A stretch of DNA of 14,303 nt. Source: a bacterium. Its GTDB lineage: Bacteria; SZUA-79; Acidulodesulfobacterales; Acidulodesulfobacteraceae. Under the pieces are notes generated by a model, which saw only the letters and a list, made by a program, of their open reading frames with translations, did not search any database and was not told the origin of the DNA. Made by a program: the position numbers and the translations under genes. The stretch spans positions 1-14,303 of the forward strand of contig JAJYYR010000015.1 in assembly GCA_021800805.1 (NCBI GenBank). Direction: 5' to 3'. Of this stretch, positions 1 to 7,614 are shown piece after piece. How positions within the stretch are numbered: the stretch's first letter is position 1; every line of letters starts with the position of its first letter.

Positions 1-248
1 GTGAAGAGCGAAATAGAGATATCCTCCTGAAATTTTTAAAATCTCCAAGGGTTAAAACTGTCGCCGTTAACAATGAAACTTCCGAAAGATATGCCGTTAT
101 AATAAATTACCTTAGAAAAAACGGGATGCCCATACCTACAAACGACATATGGATTGCCGCTTCGGCCATGGAATACGGCCTTAAGGTTATTACATCGGAC
201 AAGCACTATCTTAATATTCCCCATATAATTACCGAGTTTTATTATTAA
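1..248 (+). CDS. VapC-like PIN-domain ribonuclease toxin, 5' partial
   Basis: The 3' end of a gene entering from the left; 81 codons are visible, read from base 3, ending in TAA at 246-248. The visible part carries the C-terminal half of a PIN domain: a glutamate in NETSERY (visible residue 26), the motif PTNDIWIAA with the acidic D48, and ITSDKHY with D66 near the end. These are the usual second, third and fourth acidic positions of the metal-dependent PIN nuclease site in VapC toxins, which cut RNA and are held in check by an antitoxin normally encoded just upstream. The antitoxin and the first catalytic aspartate lie outside the window. Family VapC proteins have about 130-140 residues, so roughly 50 are missing. 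The alternative is a PIN protein that is not part of a toxin-antitoxin pair. Confidence 0.85.
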   Translation, partial: EERNRDILLKFLKSPRVKTVAVNNETSERYAVIINYLRKNGMPIPTNDIWIAASAMEYGLKVITSDKHYLNIPHIITEFYY

Positions 249-302
249 TTATTATCATTATAAAAGGAACAGGGTTTGTTTTCGAAAAATATTTAAAACT
301 TT

Positions 303-330
303 TTGACAATCGTTAAATTATTAATAATCT
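303..330 (+). promoter_or_regulatory. Possible sigma70-type promoter for the DUF488 gene
   Basis: A perfect TTGACA lies at 303-308, followed after 16 bases by TAATCT (325-330), a poor match to TATAAT. It sits about 35 bases before the ATG at 366 in a 117-bp gap after the vapC-like gene. The -35 match is good and the -10 is weak; in DNA this AT-rich such matches arise by chance, so this is tentative. Confidence 0.35.
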
Positions 331-365
331 AATGCAAATATAAAATATATTACCGGGAAAATAAT

Positions 366-755
366 ATGATAAATATAAAAAGAGTTTATGAAGAACCTTC
401 AGACGAAGATGGCATAAGAATATTAGTCGATAGGCTATGGCCGAGGGGATTAAGTAAAGAAAAAGCCGGGATAAACTTCTGGTTTAAGGATATTGCCCCT
501 TCAAGCGAATTAAGGACAATGTATCATACGGGGTCAATTGATTTTAATGAATTTAAAAAAAGATATTTACGGGAACTTTCAGAATACAACCATAGCCGCA
601 ATACAACAAACGAAGGCGAATCCGATAATTCATTGGCTCAAATTTCGATATTTTTAAAAAGCGGCGGCAAAAATGTAACTTTGCTGTATGGTCTGAAAGA
701 CAAAATAAACAATAATGCCGCAGTACTAAAAGAATTTATATTAAAAGCATTATGA
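366..755 (+). CDS. DUF488 (YeaO-like) family protein
   Basis: A 129-residue protein close to the usual DUF488 length. It shows the family hallmarks in order: an N-terminal KRVYEEPSDEDG, the motif VDRLWPRGLSKE (21-32), KDIAPSSELR (41-50), a middle region ending in FKKRYLREL, and the C-terminal LLYGLKD (107-113) with NNAAVLKEF (116-124). Family members are small soluble cytoplasmic proteins of unresolved function, often found as accessory genes; no catalytic role is established that I can state. Residues 75-92 are a low-complexity, polar stretch (N/S/T/E) that looks like a small insertion between the conserved blocks. The gene stands alone, with 117 bp before it and 204 bp after it. The start is preceded by a modest GGGAAA. 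Family assignment is firm; function is unknown. Confidence 0.88.
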   Translation: MINIKRVYEEPSDEDGIRILVDRLWPRGLSKEKAGINFWFKDIAPSSELRTMYHTGSIDFNEFKKRYLRELSEYNHSRNTTNEGESDNSLAQISIFLKSGGKNVTLLYGLKDKINNNAAVLKEFILKAL

Positions 756-959
756 ATATTATAAAATAAATAATAATGGCAAACTTATTATCGGTTGGAT
801 AAACAGGATAATGAAGCAATGAAGATAAGTTTTATAACCTCTAAACCGTTATTTTTCATTGTTTAGCATATAAATATAAATGTTTTAATTATTATTAGCG
901 ATAATATATAACAAGAACTAAAAATAAGGGCAGGTTTTTATTGTAAAGGAGAAATTATA
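756..959. other. 204-bp non-coding gap with an imperfect long hairpin
   Basis: No open reading frame of note. The main structure is an imperfect stem: bases 814-823 can pair with 855-864 (core CAATGAA/TTCATTG at 817-823 and 855-861), with an inner 5-bp stem ATAAC/GTTAT at 834-838 and 848-852. There is no run of T after it, so it is a weak terminator candidate for the DUF488 transcript. The last 60 bases should hold the promoter for the following genes, but no convincing -35/-10 pair stands out in the A+T background. Confidence 0.4.
945..951 (+). promoter_or_regulatory. Strong ribosome binding site deciding a GTG start
   Basis: AAAGGAG lies 8 bases before GTG at 960. A second in-frame GTG occurs at 966, but the spacing favours 960. 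Confidence 0.75.
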
Positions 960-1409
960 GTGTCCGTGATAGATTTATCCCAAGCTGAAGCCGATATTTT
1001 GATTGCTATGGAAAAAGTAAGGGTCGATAATCAAATCGTTGAATATCCTTCTTTAGGCGGAAGAGTGATTATTCCGTTGGTTGCAAAAAATAAACGGGAA
1101 CAATTTTTCCTTGATATAAGCCGAGGGAAAATTGATTTACTAAAAGGCACATACCAAAATAGATATAGGCAAGTTATTATTCTTGTCCGTCTTGATTTTG
1201 GCGGACAGCCGCACAGAAATCCTGATGGACAAGAAATTGCTTCACCACACTTACATGTTTTCCGCGAAGGTTATGGCGATAAATGGGCTATTACAATTCC
1301 TGCGGATAAGTTTCATAACCCATCCGATTCATGGCAATTACTTGAAGATTTCATGTGTTACTGCAATATTATTGAACCTCCCAATATTGAAAGGGGACTA
1401 TTTACATGA
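960..1409 (+). CDS. DUF6978-like protein, first gene of a two-gene unit
   Basis: A 149-residue soluble protein with a GTG start. It resembles, by pattern, the family catalogued as DUF6978: a central block [21 protein letters not shown] (52-71), then VRLDFGG (76-82), PHRNPDG (84-90), PHLHVF (96-101) and EGYGDKWAI (103-111). The conserved H85, N87, D89, H97 and H99 cluster looks like a possible metal or catalytic site, but this is inference from residue type only. The stop codon overlaps the start of the next gene (ATGA, 1406-1409), so the two are probably co-translated and act as a pair. Their small size and position at the head of a defence-gene run fit a toxin-antitoxin-like or phage-defence pair; nothing in the sequence decides which. 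Function unknown. Confidence 0.75.
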   Translation: MSVIDLSQAEADILIAMEKVRVDNQIVEYPSLGGRVIIPLVAKNKREQFFLDISRGKIDLLKGTYQNRYRQVIILVRLDFGGQPHRNPDGQEIASPHLHVFREGYGDKWAITIPADKFHNPSDSWQLLEDFMCYCNIIEPPNIERGLFT

Positions 1410-2170
1410 TAGATGAAATTCAAGATTTGCTTAATCGATATCTTAGCTGGTTAAAAGACAAAACAACTTTAAGGCAAATTAAAGACTGGGTTGAGATTAC
1501 CACGCCTTATTTAGACCGGCATAACGATTATTTGCAGATTTATGTTAAGCATGACAACGGCGGTTTTATTCTTACGGATGGAGGATATATAATTAATGAC
1601 CTGCATCAATCAGGTTGCGATTTGGAGAGCAAAAAACGAGGCGACTTACTTAAACTTACACTGAATGGTTTTGGCGTGAAAATTGAAAATGAATCTTTGT
1701 TTGTTCATGCCACCTCCGATAATTTTGCATTGAAAAAGCATAGCTTGGTTCAAGCGATGCTTGCGGTTAATGATCTTTTTTATTTGGCTGCGCCAATGGT
1801 TAGCAGTCTATTTTTAGAAGATGTTACATTATGGCTTGATGCACATGAAATTCGTTATACGCCAAGGGTCAAATTTGCAGGAAAATCAGGTTATGACCAC
1901 ATGTTTAATTTTGTAATTCCAGCATCAAAAAAATATCCCGAACGTATTTTGGAAGCTATCAATCGACCGAATCGGGATACTGTTCAGTCATTTGCATTTT
2001 CATGGATAGACACTAGAAATGTTCGTTCGGATAATTCCATCGCTTATGCTTTATTGAATGATTACGACCATACTCCTGCTTCAACCGTCATAGATGCATT
2101 AAAAACCTATGGAATAAAACCTATATTGTGGAGTAAACGAGAAGAGTCAAGTGAAGAACTTGCAGCGTAA
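1406..2170 (+). CDS. DUF1828/DUF1829-domain protein, second gene of the pair
   Basis: A 254-residue soluble protein. The N-terminal half (about 30-120) matches the DUF1828 pattern: it has two strands around [13 protein letters not shown], then the characteristic [12 protein letters not shown] (55-66) and a [15 protein letters not shown] block. The C-terminal half (about 145-245) fits DUF1829, with [14 protein letters not shown] (159-172), an aliphatic stretch [11 protein letters not shown] and FAFSWIDTR (196-204). The two domains usually occur together in bacterial and prophage proteins of unknown function. The ATG lies inside the stop of the preceding gene and has an AGGGGA site at 1392-1397. 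Coupled translation implies that it works with its upstream partner. It could be the regulator or the nuclease-like half of the pair; no catalytic residues can be assigned with confidence. Confidence 0.8.
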   Translation: MIDEIQDLLNRYLSWLKDKTTLRQIKDWVEITTPYLDRHNDYLQIYVKHDNGGFILTDGGYIINDLHQSGCDLESKKRGDLLKLTLNGFGVKIENESLFVHATSDNFALKKHSLVQAMLAVNDLFYLAAPMVSSLFLEDVTLWLDAHEIRYTPRVKFAGKSGYDHMFNFVIPASKKYPERILEAINRPNRDTVQSFAFSWIDTRNVRSDNSIAYALLNDYDHTPASTVIDALKTYGIKPILWSKREESSEELAA

Positions 2171-2215
2171 TAATTTCATGTAATTATTCATACTATAATT
2201 TGGAGATTTGATTAT

Positions 2216-5119
2216 ATGCCAATTCATTATCCAAAAGGATCTGAATGGAGAAAATGGGATTTACATTTTCATACACCTTCTTCTTATGATTACTATGATA
2301 AATCGATTACTAATGAAAAAATCATAGAAGTATTAAAGGAAAATAAAATTGCGCTCGCAGTTGTTACGGATCACCATGTCATCGATGTTGACAGAATCAA
2401 AAAATTAAGGAAATTAGCGGGGGATGATTTAACCGTTTTAGCAGGTATAGAATTACGTTCGGAATTAGGCGGAAGTGAATCAATTCATTTTATAGGTATT
2501 TTTTCAGAAGATTCAAATTTGAATGAAACCTGGATAAAATTACAAGGTCAATTTGATCTTTTACCTGAAAACATAAACAAAATAGGCAATGATAAAATTT
2601 ACGTTAATTTAAAAGAAGCAACCCAGTGCATTCATAATTTAGGTGGTATAGTCTCAATACATGCAGGGAGAAAATCAAACTCCATTGAAAACATAAAGAA
2701 TAATAAAAATAATAATCCATATAAAGATTGGCAAAAAGAAAAGATTTCCGAATATATTGATCTTTTTGAAATAGGAAAACCTGAAGAAGATCAAGAAAGT
2801 TATAAAACTATTGTTTTTCCAAAAATTGGGCAAACGAAGCCCATAATAATTTGTTCGGATAACCATGATATAAAAAATTATTCAAATAAAGCGAATTGCT
2901 GGATTAAAGCGGACCCTACATTTGAGGGATTAAAACAAATTATACGAGAACCTGAAGACAGAGTTTACATTGGCGAAATCCCTCCTAAAATTGATTTATT
3001 AAATAAAAATAAGACTAAATATATAAATAAGATATCAATAAAAAAGGATTCCGACATATCCTACGATAAAGATTTATGGTTTGATAACGAGATTGAGTTT
3101 AATGATAATCTTATTGCAATTATTGGCAATAAAGGCAAAGGCAAAAGCGCTTTGGCCGAAATTATTGGTTCGTTAGGTAATTCAAGGAATTTTGAATATT
3201 TTTCTTTTTTAGATAGTAATAAATTTAAAAAAAATAAATTAGCAAGTTATTATGTTGCGGAAATTGAATGGGCAGATAGAGCAAGGTTTTCTAAGAATTT
3301 AATGAATAGTCCTGATTTACAAGAGATGGAAAGAGTAAAATGTATACCTCAAAATTATTTAGAAAAATTGTGTACCAGTTTAGGCAGTGAATTTCAGGAT
3401 GAAATAGATAAGGTTGTTTTTTCGCATATTGATGAAACCGAATTAATGGGTGAAAAAAATTTAAAGGATATCATAAATTTAAAGGCAACTGTACCTGAAA
3501 ATAATATTGCCAAAATTAGGAACAATATTATTGAGATAAATAGAACGATAATAGAAATTGAGGAAAAGTTAGAACATGAGTATTTAAAATCCATAGAAAG
3601 CAAGCTTAATTTAATGATTGAAGAATTGAGGTCGCATTATACTATAAGGCCGCAAAAGGTTATAAAACCGGAAAAAAGCGAGTTAATACAAGATGAACAG
3701 AAAAAGCTATATGAAGATTTATCGAAAATCAATGAAGATATAAAACAAATTAAGGATAGAATAAAGAACAATACAGATAAATTAATACAAATAAATAAAA
3801 AAATAGAAAAATTCAATATAATTAACGGAAAAATCAAAGAAATTAAAATATTATACGATAATCTTAAAAACGGACTAAATCAGGGTGGTTTAATTTTAGG
3901 AGAATCTTTAGAAATAAAATTGGAAGATATTATAAAAATAGAAATAAATGACCCCAAAATTATAGAAATATTTGAGTTTCTTAGAAGGCAAAAAGGTGAA
4001 TTGTCACAATTGATTAATAAAAATTATATCAATAATCCGGAAAATGGGAAAATAAATAATAATTTATATAAGATTTTAGAAGAAAAACAAAAAAATAAAA
4101 ACGATCTCCAGAGCAGGCTTAACGAGCCAATTCAAAAATATCAAAAATATTTAGAGGAGCTTAAAGAATGGAAATATCTTTTCAGAAATAAAAACAGCGA
4201 AAAAAAATCATTAAAAAAAGAATTATCGGACATAAAGAAGGAAATCCCTGAATCGTTAAAGAAAGAAGAAGAAAGACGTGAAATATTAATTAAAGAATTA
4301 TTTAATTGTTTAAATGAAGAAATAGCAATTTATAAAACTTTATATAGTCCAATTATAGAATTTATAAGGCAGGAGCGAGGCAAAAATGAATATATGGATT
4401 TAAATTTTTCTGCAGAGATTATGTTGCACCCCGATTTTAACGAGAAATTTCTTTCTTTTATCGATAGAAGCAGAAAGGGATCCTTTCAAGGAGTTGAAGG
4501 GAGTCAAAATTTACTGAAAGACATTACGCACAAATATGATTTTTCCAATATAAAAGAAGTAATAAATTTTTTAAATGAAATTAAAGAGAAATTACAAAAC
4601 GAATCTATCAATGGTTTAGAAAACAAAAGAGTTCTTGAATCACAATTAATTCAGGGTAAAACTAAAAATAATATCTATGATTTTCTTTATTCGTTAGAAT
4701 TTTTAAAAATTGATTATCGTTTAAAATGGGGAGATAAACTTATTGAGGATTTATCACCAGGCGAAAGAGGCATAGTTTTATTATTATTTTATTTATTAAT
4801 AGATAAAAGCGATGTTCCGTTGATCATTGACCAACCGGAAGATAACCTTGATAATGAATCAATTTATAATCTTTTGGTGAAATATATAAAGCAAGCTAAA
4901 AACAGAAGGCAAATATTTATCGTTACCCATAACCCAAATTTAGCCGTTGTTTGCGATGCCGAGCAAATTATTTACTGTAATCTTGACAAGAAAAACCGAT
5001 ATAAAATCAGTTATGAGACCGGAAGTATTGAAAATCCTGAAGTTAAAAAGAACATTATTAATGTCCTTGAAGGAACTAAACCGGCATTTAATAATCGTCA
5101 AAGTAAATATGAACTATGA
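2216..5119 (+). CDS. PHP-domain phosphoesterase fused to SMC-like coiled-coil ATPase
   Basis: A 967-residue protein. Residues 1-255 are a PHP metallo-phosphoesterase domain: HFH (17-19), TDHH (51-54), E79, H149 in SIHAGR and SDNH (214-217) supply the expected metal ligands. Residues 290-967 are an SMC/RecN-type ABC ATPase: Walker A GNKGKGKS (304-311), a Q-loop candidate at Q379, a long K/E/I-rich coiled coil (about 430-700), signature LSPGERG (846-852), Walker B PLIIDQPEDNLD (868-879) and H-loop VTHN (903-906). All sites look intact. Such fusions, some annotated as TrlF-like, occur in defence islands. The expected role is ATP-gated recognition of DNA or RNA ends coupled to nuclease or phosphatase action, but the substrate is unknown. 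The start has GGAG at 2202-2205. The gene is much more AT-rich than hsdM and hsdR, suggesting separate acquisition. Confidence 0.9.
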   Translation: MPIHYPKGSEWRKWDLHFHTPSSYDYYDKSITNEKIIEVLKENKIALAVVTDHHVIDVDRIKKLRKLAGDDLTVLAGIELRSELGGSESIHFIGIFSEDSNLNETWIKLQGQFDLLPENINKIGNDKIYVNLKEATQCIHNLGGIVSIHAGRKSNSIENIKNNKNNNPYKDWQKEKISEYIDLFEIGKPEEDQESYKTIVFPKIGQTKPIIICSDNHDIKNYSNKANCWIKADPTFEGLKQIIREPEDRVYIGEIPPKIDLLNKNKTKYINKISIKKDSDISYDKDLWFDNEIEFNDNLIAIIGNKGKGKSALAEIIGSLGNSRNFEYFSFLDSNKFKKNKLASYYVAEIEWADRARFSKNLMNSPDLQEMERVKCIPQNYLEKLCTSLGSEFQDEIDKVVFSHIDETELMGEKNLKDIINLKATVPENNIAKIRNNIIEINRTIIEIEEKLEHEYLKSIESKLNLMIEELRSHYTIRPQKVIKPEKSELIQDEQKKLYEDLSKINEDIKQIKDRIKNNTDKLIQINKKIEKFNIINGKIKEIKILYDNLKNGLNQGGLILGESLEIKLEDIIKIEINDPKIIEIFEFLRRQKGELSQLINKNYINNPENGKINNNLYKILEEKQKNKNDLQSRLNEPIQKYQKYLEELKEWKYLFRNKNSEKKSLKKELSDIKKEIPESLKKEEERREILIKELFNCLNEEIAIYKTLYSPIIEFIRQERGKNEYMDLNFSAEIMLHPDFNEKFLSFIDRSRKGSFQGVEGSQNLLKDITHKYDFSNIKEVINFLNEIKEKLQNESINGLENKRVLESQLIQGKTKNNIYDFLYSLEFLKIDYRLKWGDKLIEDLSPGERGIVLLLFYLLIDKSDVPLIIDQPEDNLDNESIYNLLVKYIKQAKNRRQIFIVTHNPNLAVVCDAEQIIYCNLDKKNRYKISYETGSIENPEVKKNIINVLEGTKPAFNNRQSKYEL

Positions 5120-5210
5120 TTTTTAAAATTGTTTATATTCTAATTTGTTTAAGAAAATAAGATTAATTTATTATATTAAAATAGTAAAAAAGTAGAAAAG
5201 TAGATGAGCA

Positions 5211-5918
5211 ATGAAAAATAATGAAATAAGAGTTGGCAGTCCTATCAATGGTTTTGAAGAGATTATTGATAATTATCAAGATATAGGTAAACTTCACTGG
5301 ACAGCCTTTAAAAAACATAAAATTATCAATATTTTGATTATTATTCTAATTTTTATTCTAATTTTTATACTTTTTAAATCTCCTTGGCCTAAGCTTCCAA
5401 AATGGTTAGATTTTATCTCTTATGTATTTTTATTGCTATTTTTAGCATATTTTCAATTAAAAAATATGGCTATTTGCTTGAGAGAAATAGGATTTGATTG
5501 TAAAAATTGGTGGGTTGCATGGAGCAAAATAGAATATTTTAGAGATAAAATTTTTTATAAAAAAGTAAATTCCAAAGGATATGACGTTATAAAATTAAAA
5601 AACCTTAAAAAGTATATTCACTTAAAAATTAAAGAGGAAGAAAGAGAATGGTCTGTGCCCAGATTTGTTACTCTTGGTATAATAGGAGCAATTGGCTATT
5701 CCTTTCTGAATACTTATCTAACGAAACTTTCCGCAGGTATCTTAATAAATGCATTCGTGGCATTCATCATTTTTTCAATTTTTATTGTTATTTTTGAATT
5801 AATTGTGCGTTCAGTAATTCTAATTTTTAGAAAGCAGGATAAATACAGTCAATTATTATCTTCTATTAATACAGCAATAATTCGTTTACAAAATGAAAAA
5901 AATATTAATAATGAATAA
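5211..5918 (+). CDS. Small membrane protein with about four transmembrane segments
   Basis: A 235-residue protein that I do not recognise. Hydrophobic segments lie at about 38-55, 67-84, 150-170 and 174-206. A polar N-terminal region (1-36), a basic/aromatic loop (85-148, with CKNWWVAWSKIEYF) and a short charged tail lie outside the membrane. There is no signal peptide and no enzymatic motif. It follows the PHP-ATPase gene after 91 bp and ends 19 bp before hsdM, on the same strand and with the same strongly AT-rich composition as the PHP-ATPase, so those two probably arrived together. A membrane protein beside an ATPase sensor is a common layout for abortive-infection systems, where the membrane partner is the effector; that role is inference only. 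No strong ribosome site precedes the ATG. Confidence 0.7.
   Translation: MKNNEIRVGSPINGFEEIIDNYQDIGKLHWTAFKKHKIINILIIILIFILIFILFKSPWPKLPKWLDFISYVFLLLFLAYFQLKNMAICLREIGFDCKNWWVAWSKIEYFRDKIFYKKVNSKGYDVIKLKNLKKYIHLKIKEEEREWSVPRFVTLGIIGAIGYSFLNTYLTKLSAGILINAFVAFIIFSIFIVIFELIVRSVILIFRKQDKYSQLLSSINTAIIRLQNEKNINNE
5343..5366 (+). repeat. 12-bp tandem repeat, two copies, within a transmembrane segment
   Basis: ATTCTAATTTTT occurs twice back to back (5343-5354 and 5355-5366) and encodes a doubled Ile-Leu-Ile-Phe in the first membrane segment. A change in copy number would lengthen or shorten the helix by four residues without a frameshift. Confidence 0.8.
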
Positions 5919-5937
5919 ATTTTTAAGGTAAAAAAAT

Positions 5938-7485
5938 ATGTCTGGTAATATTAGTGCAGTTAACGGCAATAGAGATTTGGACTTTACATCCAAGCTCTGG
6001 CAGGCTGCGGATAAAATGCGCAACAATATGGACGCCGCAGAATACAAGCACGTGGTATTAGGGCTTATATTCCTTAAATATATTTCGGATGCGTTCATAG
6101 AACTTTACGATGAATTATCGCAGGATAAAAATTCGGACCCCGAAGAGTTGGACGAATATAAATCCCGAAATATTTTTTACGTTCCTCAAAAAGCCAGGTG
6201 GGATTATCTTCAGGGCAACGCCAAACAGCCGGAAATAGGCAGGTATATAGACGACGCGATGGACGAAATCGAAAAGAACAATCCCTCCTTAAAAGGCGTT
6301 CTTCCAAGAAACTACGCAAGACCCACCCTCGATAAACAGCGCCTCGGGGAACTCATCGATTTAATAGGCACTATCGGGCTGGGCGAAAAGGAAAACAGAA
6401 GCAAAGACATATTGGGGCGCGTTTACGAGTATTTTTTAGGACAGTTCGCGGATGCCGAAGGCAAGAAAGGCGGACAGTTTTACACGCCCAGAAGTATCGT
6501 CCAGCTTCTTGTTGCAATGCTCGAGCCTTTTAAAGGCAGGGTTTACGACCCGTGTTGCGGTTCCGGCGGAATGTTCGTCCAGTCCGAAAAATTCGTTCAG
6601 GAGCATGGGGGCAGGATAGGAGATATTTCGATATACGGACAGGAAAGCAATTCTACCACATGGCGGCTTTGCAAAATGAATTTAGCTATTCGCGGGATAG
6701 AGTCCGATATTCAGTGGAATAACGAAGGAAGTTTCTTAAACGATTCCCATAAAACGTTAAAAGCCGACTTTATTCTTGCCAATCCCCCGTTTAACGATTC
6801 GGACTGGAGGGGCGAGCAGTTAAGGGACGATGCAAGGTGGAAATATGGTGTTCCGCCGCCTAATAACGCAAACTTTGCATGGATTCAGCATTTCATCTTT
6901 CACTTATCGCCTACCGGCGTTGCCGGCTTTGTCCTTTCCAACGGTTCTATGAGTTCCAATACCTCTAACGAAGGGGAAATAAGAAAAAACATAATAGAGG
7001 CCGACCTGGTGGACTGCATGGTCGCCCTGCCTTCCCAGCTTTTTTACAATACCATGATTCCCGCATGCCTCTGGTTTATTGCCCGCGATAAAAAGAACCA
7101 TAAATTCAGGGACAGTAGAGGTGAGGTTTTGTTTATAGATGCACGCAATATGGGGACTATGGTTGACAGGAGACACAGGGAATTGACCGCGGAAGATATA
7201 AATAAAATTTCCGATACTTACCATGCCTTTAGAGGCGAAGGCGGAAAATACGAAGATATTGCCGGATTTTGCAGGGTTGTGGATTTAAACGAAATAAAAA
7301 AACAGGGTTATATTTTAACGCCCGGCAGATATGTCGGAACGGAAGAGATAGAAGAAGACGGAGAGGTCTTCGAAGAAAAGATGAAACGATTAACGGCGGA
7401 ATTGTCGAGACAGATGCAGGAAGAAAAAAGACTGGATGAAGAAATAAGAAATCAAATGGAAAAGATAGGCTTCAGAATTCCATAA
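5938..7485 (+). CDS. hsdM: Type I restriction-modification DNA methyltransferase subunit HsdM
   Basis: A 515-residue N6-adenine DNA methyltransferase that transfers a methyl group from S-adenosylmethionine to adenine in the target chosen by HsdS. The N-terminal HsdM helical domain (about 12-150) begins with [18 protein letters not shown] and KYISDAF. Then come GQFYTPR (179-185), the SAM-binding motif I DPCCGSGG (204-211), GQESN (234-238) and the catalytic motif IV NPPF (282-285). The end (about 470-510) is a charged coiled coil that would pack against HsdS. Length and motifs are normal and intact. AAGG at 5925-5928 precedes the ATG by 9 bases. It opens the restriction locus; a DUF1016 gene separates it from hsdS. 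Its composition is clearly less AT-rich than that of the two genes before it. Confidence 0.97.
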   Translation: MSGNISAVNGNRDLDFTSKLWQAADKMRNNMDAAEYKHVVLGLIFLKYISDAFIELYDELSQDKNSDPEELDEYKSRNIFYVPQKARWDYLQGNAKQPEIGRYIDDAMDEIEKNNPSLKGVLPRNYARPTLDKQRLGELIDLIGTIGLGEKENRSKDILGRVYEYFLGQFADAEGKKGGQFYTPRSIVQLLVAMLEPFKGRVYDPCCGSGGMFVQSEKFVQEHGGRIGDISIYGQESNSTTWRLCKMNLAIRGIESDIQWNNEGSFLNDSHKTLKADFILANPPFNDSDWRGEQLRDDARWKYGVPPPNNANFAWIQHFIFHLSPTGVAGFVLSNGSMSSNTSNEGEIRKNIIEADLVDCMVALPSQLFYNTMIPACLWFIARDKKNHKFRDSRGEVLFIDARNMGTMVDRRHRELTAEDINKISDTYHAFRGEGGKYEDIAGFCRVVDLNEIKKQGYILTPGRYVGTEEIEEDGEVFEEKMKRLTAELSRQMQEEKRLDEEIRNQMEKIGFRIP

Positions 7486-7486
7486 A

Positions 7487-7513
7487 AATTGTCCAACAAT
7501 TTGTTGGACAATT
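7487..7513. repeat. Perfect 13-bp inverted repeat just after hsdM
   Basis: Arm AATTGTCCAACAA (7487-7499) and its exact reverse complement (7501-7513) flank a single T. It starts 1 base after the hsdM stop. No T-run follows, so it is not a standard terminator; it could act as an operator, an attenuating hairpin or a mobile palindromic unit. Confidence 0.9.
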
Positions 7514-7567
7514 AACATAAACTAAAACTAAAAACATAATAGTTATTATATATCAATATTCATTCTG

Positions 7568-7592
7568 AACTGTTTCCAAAATGGAAATAGTT
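7568..7592. repeat. Second, different palindrome upstream of the DUF1016 gene
   Basis: AACTGTTTCCA (7568-7578) faces TGGAAATAGTT (7582-7592) across AAA: an 11-bp inverted repeat with one mismatch (a G-U pair in RNA). It ends 22 bases before the ATG at 7615 and about 10 before the ribosome site. Confidence 0.8.
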
Positions 7593-7601
7593 GATTTTTT
7601 C

Positions 7602-7608
7602 GAGGGAG
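7602..7608 (+). promoter_or_regulatory. Ribosome binding site fixing the DUF1016 gene start
   Basis: GAGGGAG lies 6 bases before ATG 7615. It argues against the in-frame TTG at 7591, which would place the site inside the gene. Confidence 0.75.
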
Positions 7609-7614
7609 CTATGT

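Noticed and set aside
36..224. Minus-strand 62-codon frame at the left edge
   Set aside because: It lies opposite a clear PIN-domain frame and shows no domain or start signal.
1183..1416. Alternative + strand frame of 77 codons inside the DUF6978-like gene
   Set aside because: It lies within the conserved HxNPDG region of the real frame and has no start signal or family resemblance.
7487..7513. Rho-independent terminator after hsdM
   Set aside because: The stem is strong but the following bases are AACATAAAC rather than a T-run, on either strand the loop is one base, and the hairpin is not GC-rich.
7591..7614. Upstream TTG start for the DUF1016 gene (8 extra residues)
   Set aside because: A clean GAGGGAG lies between it and ATG 7615 at ideal spacing, and the TTG falls inside the second palindrome.
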